Positions 16,350-21,917 of a DNA stretch of 23,536 bases are shown piece by piece (the stretch's first letter is position 1; every line of letters starts with the position of its first letter). A program made the position numbers and the translations under genes. This DNA comes from UBA11524 sp045132495 (GTDB taxonomy: Bacteria > Bacillota > Clostridia > Christensenellales > Aristaeellaceae): contig JBGUSK010000016.1 of assembly GCA_045132495.1 (NCBI GenBank), positions 1-23,536 of the forward strand, given 5' to 3'. The notes under the pieces are model-generated. The model saw only the letters and a program-made list of their open reading frames with translations. It was not told the origin of the DNA and ran no database searches.

Positions 16350-17885
16350 TCAGCGGGTCAACCCAGCCAGCAGCGCCACCATGGGCGAATTCCAATAGAC
16401 GCAGATCTCGTTGGTGGAGTAGCTTTCATGCATGTCAACGAAGCACTTGCCCGCCGGCTGGCCCTGCAGGTGCTCCCGGGCACAGGCGTCTGCCAGACCG
16501 CTGCACGCACCGCCGGACAGCATGCCCGGCTGACACACCCCCAGCGCTACGCTGGGCCTGTGATGCGGGTGCAGCATCGGCTGGGATCCGAAGCAGGACA
16601 CATAGCAGTATCCCACCGGATTCACGCCAAGCAGGTAGTGCAGCTGCTGCTCCGCCGCCTGATGATACTTGTTCTCCCCCGTCAGCAGCCACGCCTGATA
16701 AAAGAGCATGCCATCGTTGGCGATATTCATGTTGCTGCCCCAGGGCAGGTGCTCCGTCATGGTGATGCCATATGCGTTGATCCGGGCAAACGCCTCCTCT
16801 GCCGCATCCAGCACCCACTGACGGCAGAGCTGTCCCAGCTCGCCCGGCAGCGCCAGGCCCTCCACCGCTGCATAGCCGCTCACGTCGCCCCAGCCCAGCG
16901 GCGCATGATGACGTTCCCAGGCCAGCAGCGCATCCCGGGCTGCCGCGAGGTATTTTTCCTCCCCCGTTGTCAGCGCCAGCTCCACATGGGCCCAGAGACG
17001 TTCATCCGCGTCGCGGCCATCACCATATCCGCCGGTCGAAATCCCCTCGGGATTGCGAAACAGGATGGGTTCCGACTGCGCCAGGAAATCCCAGGCGAGC
17101 CTGGCCGCCTCCAGCATACGGTTGGCAAACGCAGTGTCCACCGGGGCATAGAAGCGGCTCGCCATGGCCATGCAAGCTGCGAAATCCCCCGTTGCAGTGG
17201 TGGACACCGGGCTGATGATCAGCTCTTCCGCTTCATCGTGAGGCATGATCATCCCACAGAATTTCGCACAGCTGACCTTATGGTAAACGCCACCGTCCGC
17301 CCGCTGCATCTTGAGCATCCATTCCAGCTCCCAGCGGGTTTCCTCCAGAATAGGCGTCAGGCCGGGTTTCACGAAGGCCCGAGGATTCCACTGCCATGCC
17401 AGCAGCAGATCTGCCGCCGCCTTGGCTGCAGGCACGATATATCGGCCAAAGTCGCCCGCGTCGTGCCATCCGCCACTGACCTCCATGTACTCCTCTGTCC
17501 CATACACCCGGGCCAGAGCTGTATGGCAGGCCGGATGGGCAAACACCCCTGCCCGTTCATCCAGATCGCCGCCGCAGCGCTGATAATAGAACATATCCAC
17601 CAGTGCCTTCAGACATGCCTGATAGGGCGTCTCCCCCACCTGGAATGCATAGGATTCCTCTTCGCCGCAGCGCAGGGTATAGGTTCCCGGCTCGTTCAGA
17701 GCGGTGAAGTCCACCACGGCAACCGCATCGCCCCAGATCTCCGTGCGCTGAGGATCCACCGGCACAGTCAGAACAATCTGCCCAGCCTCATTGATCACCT
17801 GCATTACGTTCGACAGCTTACCGCGCAAGACAGCGGTCTTCTTCATTTCCCGGGTATATCCCAGCTGGTCGATCAGGATATTCAT
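16350..17885 (-). CDS. Glycoside hydrolase family 9, intracellular
   Basis: The start at 17885 follows GGGTGG and gives a 511-residue protein beginning MNILIDQLGYTREMKKTAVL, the N-terminal Ig-like (CelD_N) domain (1-85). The GH9 alpha/alpha-barrel follows, with GGWHDAGDFGRY (138-149) supplying the catalytic-base aspartates. The later motifs LGVNPVGYCYVSCFG, HPHHRPS and the terminal NEICVYWNSPMVALLAG hold the catalytic acid Glu. GH9 enzymes cleave beta-1,4-glucans. No signal peptide or carbohydrate-binding module is present, so it probably acts in the cytoplasm on imported oligosaccharides such as cellodextrins. Activity on glucosamine-type substrates, known in some intracellular GH9 members, cannot be excluded. 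Confidence 0.9.
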   Translation of the reverse strand: MNILIDQLGYTREMKKTAVLRGKLSNVMQVINEAGQIVLTVPVDPQRTEIWGDAVAVVDFTALNEPGTYTLRCGEEESYAFQVGETPYQACLKALVDMFYYQRCGGDLDERAGVFAHPACHTALARVYGTEEYMEVSGGWHDAGDFGRYIVPAAKAAADLLLAWQWNPRAFVKPGLTPILEETRWELEWMLKMQRADGGVYHKVSCAKFCGMIMPHDEAEELIISPVSTTATGDFAACMAMASRFYAPVDTAFANRMLEAARLAWDFLAQSEPILFRNPEGISTGGYGDGRDADERLWAHVELALTTGEEKYLAAARDALLAWERHHAPLGWGDVSGYAAVEGLALPGELGQLCRQWVLDAAEEAFARINAYGITMTEHLPWGSNMNIANDGMLFYQAWLLTGENKYHQAAEQQLHYLLGVNPVGYCYVSCFGSQPMLHPHHRPSVALGVCQPGMLSGGACSGLADACAREHLQGQPAGKCFVDMHESYSTNEICVYWNSPMVALLAGLTR

Positions 17886-17959
17886 TATTTCCACCCCATC
17901 CTCAAGCGGCGCGGCGTGCAGCATACCCCCCGCTTGGATAATTCCATCAAAGTTATCAT

Positions 17960-17988
17960 ATTATGACACAATACGTCTGAAAATGCAA
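17960..17988 (-). promoter_or_regulatory. Promoter of the GH9-GNAT pair
   Basis: On the minus strand TTGCAT (17988-17983) is followed after 17 bases by CATAAT (17965-17960), about 75 bases upstream of the GH9 start. Confidence 0.55.
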
Positions 17989-18089
17989 CCATCAATTTAT
18001 TGCTTGTTGTAAAGCTTCCAGCATGATGGTAAAGTTGAATCTGTCACCATGCGCTTTCCCAACAATATGGTTGGTAGAACGCTTGCTTA

Positions 18090-18263
18090 ATGGCAAATGC
18101 TGAACACAAGCTGAAAATTGTCCAACTAATGGACATTCTCAGAAGAGAGACAGATGCGCAGCATCCCATCTCTATGTCTAAAATCAAAGATAAGCTTTCA
18201 ACGCATTTGAGTGGTCACAAGCCTGACAGAAAAGCATTCTTCAAAGTTCATGACATAGGATGA
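18090..18263 (+). pseudogene. Truncated WYL-type regulator, N-terminal HTH only
   Basis: A 57-codon ORF begins MANAEHKLKIVQLMDILRRE and continues TDAQHPISMSKIKDKL, then KPDRKAFFKVHDIG before a stop at 18261. This matches the winged-helix start of WYL-domain regulators from Clostridia ('KLKxLxLMxILxxETDxxHPxSMxxIxxxL...DRKSIYxDI'). The rest of the protein, including the WYL domain, is missing, and the frame ends inside the GACATAG repeats. It is therefore a remnant, probably cargo of a mobile element. No good ribosome binding site precedes the ATG. Family assignment is by eye. Confidence 0.5.
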
Positions 18264-18298
18264 CATAGTGGTTTTGGCGCGACATAGAAATGACATAG
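18252..18298 (+). repeat. Four direct GACATAG repeats
   Basis: GACATAG occurs at 18252-18258, 18262-18268, 18281-18287 and 18292-18298, with start-to-start spacings of 10, 19 and 11 bases, close to helical turns. Such clustered short repeats beside an att core are typical of integrase arm-type sites or regulator operators. They lie outside the left rubrerythrin copy, about 125 bases from it. Confidence 0.6.
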
Positions 18299-18358
18299 AG
18301 AAAGGAGGAAAATAGCGCCTAAACTGGTCAAATCAGCAGTGAAAAGTAGAAAGAATAC

Positions 18359-18394
18359 AAAAAAGGGAACCACCCTTTTCAGAGTAGTTCCCTT
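18359..18394 (-). terminator. Intrinsic terminator downstream of the displaced rubrerythrin 3' end
   Basis: Stem 18363-18370 with 18387-18394 (AAGGGAAC/GTTCCCTT), extended by a short inner stem, followed on the minus strand by six T (18364-18359). It sits 27 bases after the stop codon of the displaced rubrerythrin fragment, where a rubrerythrin terminator would be expected. Confidence 0.75.
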
Positions 18395-18420
18395 GAAAAC
18401 CCTTGATTTTGCTGGATTTC

Positions 18421-18489
18421 TCACTTGTTGAAGTAGCGCTTCAGCAGGCCTTCGAAAGCCTTGCCGTGACGGGCCTCGTCGCGGGCCAT
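18421..18489 (-). repeat. Displaced 3' end of rubrerythrin gene, left attachment copy
   Basis: These 69 bases match the last 69 bases of the intact rubrerythrin gene (19827-19895) at 62 positions, about 90%. In frame they still encode MARDEARHGKAFEGLLKRYF and a stop, with N instead of G before the last K. The longest identical run, 18430-18456 with 19836-19862 (27 bases), is the best candidate for the recombination core. Homology stops abruptly at 18489/18490. This is the arrangement expected when an element integrates at the 3' end of a gene and restores that end with its own copy. Confidence 0.85.
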
Positions 18490-18658
18490 TAGCGCGGCTG
18501 GAAATCTCCGTTCTTCGTCCCTACGGGTCGAATCACTGCGATTTCTACGCCCCGCTGGGGTACGAACACTTGGTTTCGGGGTGTCAGGTGGCGAAAACAT
18601 GCAGTGCCGGTTTCTTCGAAAGTGTCTGAAAAGACAATTTTGAAGGAGCGGAGAAATC

Positions 18659-19411
18659 ATGGCAACTGCGAAGAAAAAGAAGTACGACACGGGCGTTTAT
18701 CCCCTGCCAAGCGGCAACTGGGCGTACCGATTCAAGATAACAGTGGATGGCGAAGTGATAGCTCAACGCCGCACGAAGGATGCTTACGGCGTGCCCTACC
18801 TGACAAAGAAGCAAGCTGTTGATGCACGCCGCGCCGCCATCAAGGCTGCAAAAGCCAAGGAACCAATTGACGGCATTCCGATTGCAGAGCCTAAAACTGT
18901 AAAAGAAGTGTTCCTTGAATACTGCGAAAAGGGCCGCACCGATAGAGCCTACAACACGATCCTCAAACAGAATTCGCTCTGGAACAACTACCTTCGGGAT
19001 AAGTTCGGGGATCGTTGCGTCGAAGAGATTTCCGTGGCCGAGGTGCAGGATTATCTTGCCTACCTGTACCGTGAAAAGGGCTACGCCTATCGGTATGTGG
19101 AATCCTTCCTCAAAATGTTCTATCTGATCTTCGGGCAAGCTTACTCCCGCGATTACATGTCCCAACAGGCATACAACAAGATGTGCGTGAACAAAGACAC
19201 GAAGATTCACATGCCGAAAGCGAAAGTGGACGAAAGGCTGGACATCATCGCCTTTACCAGAGACGAATGTGCCGTCATGGACGAATACTTTGCCGGAACA
19301 AACACGGAAACTGCCTACCTCTTAGGCCGCTATTGCGGACTGCGCATCCTTACGGGGAGGACGATAGGGCTTACGGCGGGAAGCAGATCGTGTAACGAGG
19401 GGCGCAAATAG
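18659..19411 (+). pseudogene. Tyrosine integrase, truncated at the first catalytic motif
   Basis: The frame encodes 250 residues. Residues 1-65 form an arm-site-binding AP2-like domain (YDTGVYPLPSGNWAYRFKI) and about 78-180 the SAM-like core-binding domain (KTVKEVFLEYC to YSRDYMSQQAY). The catalytic domain begins at about 195 and reaches GRYCGLRI (223-230), with Arg229 the first catalytic arginine. After base 19348 the expected '(S/G)E-x-x-x-LTW' is replaced by unrelated residues and a stop at 19409-19411. The catalytic Lys, HxxR, His/Trp and Tyr are all missing, so it cannot recombine DNA. A ribosome binding site (GAAGGAG) is present, so the N-terminal part might still be made and bind arm sites. 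Confidence 0.82.
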
Positions 19412-19444
19412 CAGCGGAAGACCTAATTCGCCCTTTTCATTGCT

Positions 19445-19612
19445 CTACTCTTGAAAATGAGGACTTCGCAGAGCGAAATTCGCGTTGTAAAGCAAACGCC
19501 GCACGCAGTTGTTGCGGCGGCGTTGCGAAAATTGCGCGGGAGGTGTGGGCTTGTTCGTGCTGCGGTTGGGAATGCGTTTCCCGTCGCCGTAATCGTGCTG
19601 ATACTCGATCCT
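19445..19612 (-). pseudogene. Possible N-terminal remnant of a rolling-circle Rep-type protein
   Basis: A 55-codon stretch reads RIEYQHDYGDGKRIPNRST, then NKPTPP, and later RRNNCVRRLLYNANF before a stop at 19447-19445. It has no start codon; the frame is open upstream only to about 19660. The pattern 'E-x-x-x-x-Y-G-x-G-K ... KPTP ... RRLLxxNF' resembles what I recall of the segment just before the catalytic core of Rep proteins on mobilisable elements of gut Clostridia, but this is from memory. If right, the core that follows NANF has been deleted. It faces the integrase tail, so one deletion may have removed the ends of both genes. Confidence 0.28.
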
Positions 19613-19638
19613 CTTGATATTTTGTAAATGAAAGCTGA

Positions 19639-19667
19639 TTGACAGAAAAAATCGCTACACTTATAAT
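19639..19667 (+). promoter_or_regulatory. Perfect consensus promoter without a downstream gene
   Basis: TTGACA (19639-19644), 17 bases, TATAAT (19662-19667): a full match to the sigma-A consensus. The predicted start site is near 19674. Reading rightwards it meets the AGACACC repeats and then the 3' end of rubrerythrin in antisense; there is no plus-strand gene before 21570. It is most likely the former promoter of a lost gene of the element, or a source of a non-coding or antisense transcript. Confidence 0.75.
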
Positions 19668-19677
19668 TCAATACGAA

Positions 19678-19750
19678 AGACACCAAAATCGAAGACACCG
19701 CACTGTTTTTTCAGCCTCTTGACCAGAGAAAAAGACACCAAAAAGACACC
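19678..19750 (+). repeat. Four direct AGACACC repeats (arm-type sites or iterons)
   Basis: AGACACC occurs at 19678-19684, 19693-19699, 19733-19739 and 19744-19750, each preceded by A or GA and mostly followed by A. Related sequence in the opposite orientation is found near the left end (GGTGTC at 18580-18585, AGTGTCT at 18621-18627). The position 80-150 bases from the right attachment copy fits integrase arm-type sites; iterons of a lost replication origin are the alternative. Confidence 0.6.
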
Positions 19751-19756
19751 GAGACA

Positions 19757-19789
19757 TGAAAAGAGGCCAGCCCCTTGCGGGACTGACCT
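19757..19789 (-). terminator. Intrinsic terminator of rubrerythrin
   Basis: An 11-base stem with two G-T pairs (19764-19774 with 19779-19789) and a GCAA-type loop, followed on the minus strand by CTTTTC. It lies 38 bases after the rubrerythrin stop and was probably brought in by the element, since the original terminator appears to be the one now at 18359-18394. Confidence 0.72.
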
Positions 19790-19826
19790 GCTAAATTGGG
19801 TGGTTTACCCTCCCATTTGGGTTGAA

Positions 19827-20369
19827 TTACTTGCCGAAGTAGCGCTTCAGCAGGCCTTCGAACGCCTTGCCATGGCGGGCTTCGTCGCGGGCCATCTCAA
19901 GCACGGTGTCGTGGATGGCGTCCAGGTTCAGGCTCTTGGCCAGCTTGGCCAGCTCGAACTTGCCGGAGGTCGCGCCGTTTTCGGCGTCCACGCGCATTTC
20001 GAGGTTCTTCTTGGTGGAGTCGGTCAGGACTTCGCCCAACAGCTCGGCGAACTTGGCAGCGTGCTCGGCCTCTTCAAAGGCAGCCTTCTCCCAGTACAGG
20101 CCGATCTCGGGGTAGCCCTCGCGATGGGCAACACGGGCCATGGCCAGGTACATGCCGACCTCGGAGCACTCGCCCTCGACATTGGCGCGCAGGCCATCGA
20201 TGATCTCCTGGGGAGCGCCCTTGGCAACGCCGACCACATGCTCGGCCGCCCAGGTCTTCTCACCGCCCTGCAGGACGAACTTGCTCGCAGGCACCTTGCA
20301 AACCGGGCACTTCTCCGGAGCCTCGGGACCCTCATGCACATAACCGCAAACGCTGCAAACCCACTTCAT
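19827..20369 (-). CDS. rbr: Reverse rubrerythrin (N-terminal rubredoxin, C-terminal diiron domain)
   Basis: A 180-residue protein with the rubredoxin domain first (C5-xx-C8 and C21-xx-C24 bind iron) and the ferritin-like four-helix diiron domain after it (about 40-180). The ligand motifs EGECSE, EKAAFEEAEH and MARDEARHG are present. This reversed domain order and the 180-residue length match the clostridial reverse rubrerythrins, NADH-linked peroxide and oxygen scavengers of obligate anaerobes. A strong AGGAGGT site precedes the ATG; a weak promoter may lie near 20434-20460. Its last 69 bases are the right attachment copy of the integrated element, so the C terminus of the present protein may come from the element. 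Confidence 0.95.
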   Translation of the reverse strand: MKWVCSVCGYVHEGPEAPEKCPVCKVPASKFVLQGGEKTWAAEHVVGVAKGAPQEIIDGLRANVEGECSEVGMYLAMARVAHREGYPEIGLYWEKAAFEEAEHAAKFAELLGEVLTDSTKKNLEMRVDAENGATSGKFELAKLAKSLNLDAIHDTVLEMARDEARHGKAFEGLLKRYFGK

Positions 20370-20518
20370 ATTGAAATACCTCCTGAAAAGTTTTTTTGTT
20401 TCGTATTTTTATGTTCGGCTTTCGCCTGATATGATGATAACATATTTCGAGGAAAATGAAACACCTTTTTTGAAATTTTCTGCGGAATTTTTGAAAGTTT
20501 TGCGACGGACGCACAAAG

Positions 20519-20549
20519 TGCCCCTCTCTCCGGGATGGAGGGAGGGGCA
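20519..20549 (-). terminator. Terminator-like hairpin after the zinc-ribbon gene
   Basis: A 13-base stem with one G-T pair (20519-20531 with 20537-20549) and a 5-base loop, just downstream of the stop at 20556. The minus-strand side ends in ACTTTG rather than a clean T run, so termination may be partial. Confidence 0.55.
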
Positions 20550-20555
20550 TGGCCG

Positions 20556-21407
20556 TTACTCAAGCAATTCAGCATAATATGCGTTCATCAAAGGAACATT
20601 GTCTGTTGTATACGAAATCATGGGACCATACATCGTCACTTGATCGCCTTGCAAAAGGCGAAGGCTCGTTTCCTGCATGATATACTGTATATCGTAATAC
20701 CGATAGAACTCACCCTCTTGGCTCCGCAGCGAGATCGTACAAACCCTTGATCCTGATTGGTGAATGCTCATAACCGTACCGGTCACAGAGAAGGTTTTTC
20801 CTACATAGCTTTCGGGTTCTCTCATGACCTTATTGTAGACAAAGGCTTCACATTCCGTCCCGGAACAAAACGGGCACACATAGCGATGATCAGTACTTCT
20901 GCAAGTCTTGCATACAACCTGATGATTGGCGCTTGTTGCGCTATCCCCGCAGGAATACCCCTGTATATATCGCGCACCTTTGCATGTCCTGCATTTTTCT
21001 TCACTGCAATTTGAACAAGGTTCTTTTAGGGGGCAAGATTTGGTCCCTTTCATCCAACAAATCAGGCACGGGTCGATCCCTGTTTCGCCTGTTCCATTAC
21101 AGTTTGTACACTTAGTCACACCACTTCCTCTGCACTTGGTGCATGTAACTTCTCCGCTTCCCATGCAGCGCAGACAGAAAGGACGCCCTGTTCCATTGCA
21201 GTTCCGACATGTATATCTGTAACTTCCCGTCCAACTGCAATTCAAACAGTCGATCTCGAAATTATTCTTTCCAGATTCGGGACACAAAAATGCGCCCGTA
21301 TCTCCGCAGTAAACACAGCTTGTTTCTGCGCCACTCGAGCATATTACGCCTTGGGCCAAGATAAGAACAATCAGGATACTCAACAGTTTCTTCACCGAAT
21401 CACTCAT
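20556..21407 (-). CDS. Exported zinc-ribbon repeat protein with C-terminal OB-like domain
   Basis: Up to 283 residues. A signal peptide (LLSILIVLILAQGVICSSGAE, here residues about 8-28) is followed by a long cysteine-rich region (about 30-195) with many CxxC and CxxCxGxG units, as in the DnaJ zinc-finger domain (CRNCNGTG, CMGSG, CTKCRGSG, CTNCNGTG). About residues 196-283 (YVGKTFSVTGTVMSI to the end) look like an OB-type beta domain found in exported Firmicutes proteins. Function unknown; an extracellular chaperone-like or redox role is only a guess. ATG at 21407 directly abuts AAAGGG, too close to work well; GTG at 21395 is an alternative start and keeps the signal peptide. It has its own strong promoter. 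Confidence 0.75.
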   Translation of the reverse strand: MSDSVKKLLSILIVLILAQGVICSSGAETSCVYCGDTGAFLCPESGKNNFEIDCLNCSWTGSYRYTCRNCNGTGRPFCLRCMGSGEVTCTKCRGSGVTKCTNCNGTGETGIDPCLICWMKGTKSCPLKEPCSNCSEEKCRTCKGARYIQGYSCGDSATSANHQVVCKTCRSTDHRYVCPFCSGTECEAFVYNKVMREPESYVGKTFSVTGTVMSIHQSGSRVCTISLRSQEGEFYRYYDIQYIMQETSLRLLQGDQVTMYGPMISYTTDNVPLMNAYYAELLE

Positions 21408-21470
21408 CCCTTTCAGTAGTCTTTCTTGTGATCATGCAATACATTCTGCCGTTGCAAGCCATTTTCGCAC

Positions 21471-21499
21471 ATTGTACCACATCAAATAACCTGTGTCAA
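21471..21499 (-). promoter_or_regulatory. Promoter of the zinc-ribbon gene
   Basis: On the minus strand a perfect TTGACA (21499-21494) is followed after 17 bases by TACAAT (21476-21471). The predicted start site is near 21464. It is divergent from the XRE gene that begins at 21570. Confidence 0.8.
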
Positions 21500-21569
21500 C
21501 AACATTATGCTATTCTCACAAGGTTTATAATTTCCAATACCTCCGCCTACAATAAGGCGAGGTGATTGC

Positions 21570-21797
21570 ATGAAGCTGGAATACAAAAAATACTATGAGC
21601 AATTCGGCCTGAACGTCGTTTACTACCGCAAGAAAAAGCGTCTGACGCAGCTCAAACTGGCAGAACTGGTCGACATTGACCGAAGCCACATCAGTGCCAT
21701 TGAGTTGGGCAACGTGGGCGTATCCTTCGACGTGATCTTCAAGCTCTGTGAAGTCCTCGAAATCACGCCAAGGCAACTCTTCGACTTCCGCGAATAA
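21570..21797 (+). CDS. Small XRE-family HTH regulator
   Basis: A 75-residue protein consisting almost only of one Cro/C1-type helix-turn-helix (about 12-68: LNVVYYRKKKRLTQLKLAEL, then DRSHISAIELGN, then the LCEVLEITPRQLFDF tail). Such stand-alone proteins bind operator DNA as dimers. A GAGGTG site lies eight bases before the ATG and a perfect -10 box TATAAT at 21526-21531, but I see no matching -35 box, so the promoter may need activation or be autoregulated. Candidates for control are the divergent zinc-ribbon gene and the downstream GMP-synthase-like gene. Confidence 0.88.
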   Translation: MKLEYKKYYEQFGLNVVYYRKKKRLTQLKLAELVDIDRSHISAIELGNVGVSFDVIFKLCEVLEITPRQLFDFRE

Positions 21798-21917
21798 GCC
21801 TTCCGTTCGCAAAAGCAGGATTTCCCCCCTCCGCGGCGAATATAATATAGATTAGGTACAAATGCTGATATTTCAGCAGTCAATTGATGCAACCATTCTC
21901 CGAACGAGGGTGAATTT

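Larger units (their letters stand above)
18421..19895. mobile_element. Decayed integrative element at the rubrerythrin 3' end
   Basis: A segment of about 1.4 kb is bounded by the two rubrerythrin-derived direct repeats. It holds a tyrosine integrase next to the left end, a possible Rep remnant, and clusters of short repeats near both ends. A hairpin TTCG-t-CCC/GGG-t-CGAA lies at 18514-18532. Coding density is low and both genes are cut, so most of the original element has been lost and it can hardly move by itself. Base use is more AT-rich right of 19620 than in the flanking genes. Element boundaries are inferred from the repeats. Confidence 0.72.

Noticed and set aside
18002..18026. A third, degenerate copy of the rubrerythrin end (CTTGTTG...GCTTC.AGCA)
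   Set aside because: The similarity needs several gaps over about 20 bases and does not keep the reading frame, so chance is as likely as an old attachment scar.
18421..18690. An 89-codon minus-strand ORF ending in the rubrerythrin C terminus
   Set aside because: It is a chimera of element sequence with the displaced rubrerythrin 3' end. Its first 67 residues resemble nothing, and it has no ribosome binding site.
19423..19698. A 91-codon minus-strand ORF in the element
   Set aside because: Its translation is low-complexity (many Thr, Ser and Ala). Another minus-strand frame of the same stretch gives a more protein-like Rep-type remnant.
21798..21917. A purine riboswitch in front of the GMP-synthase-like gene
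   Set aside because: The leader of about 120 bases lacks the conserved three-way-junction loops of purine riboswitches; only a -10 box is visible.
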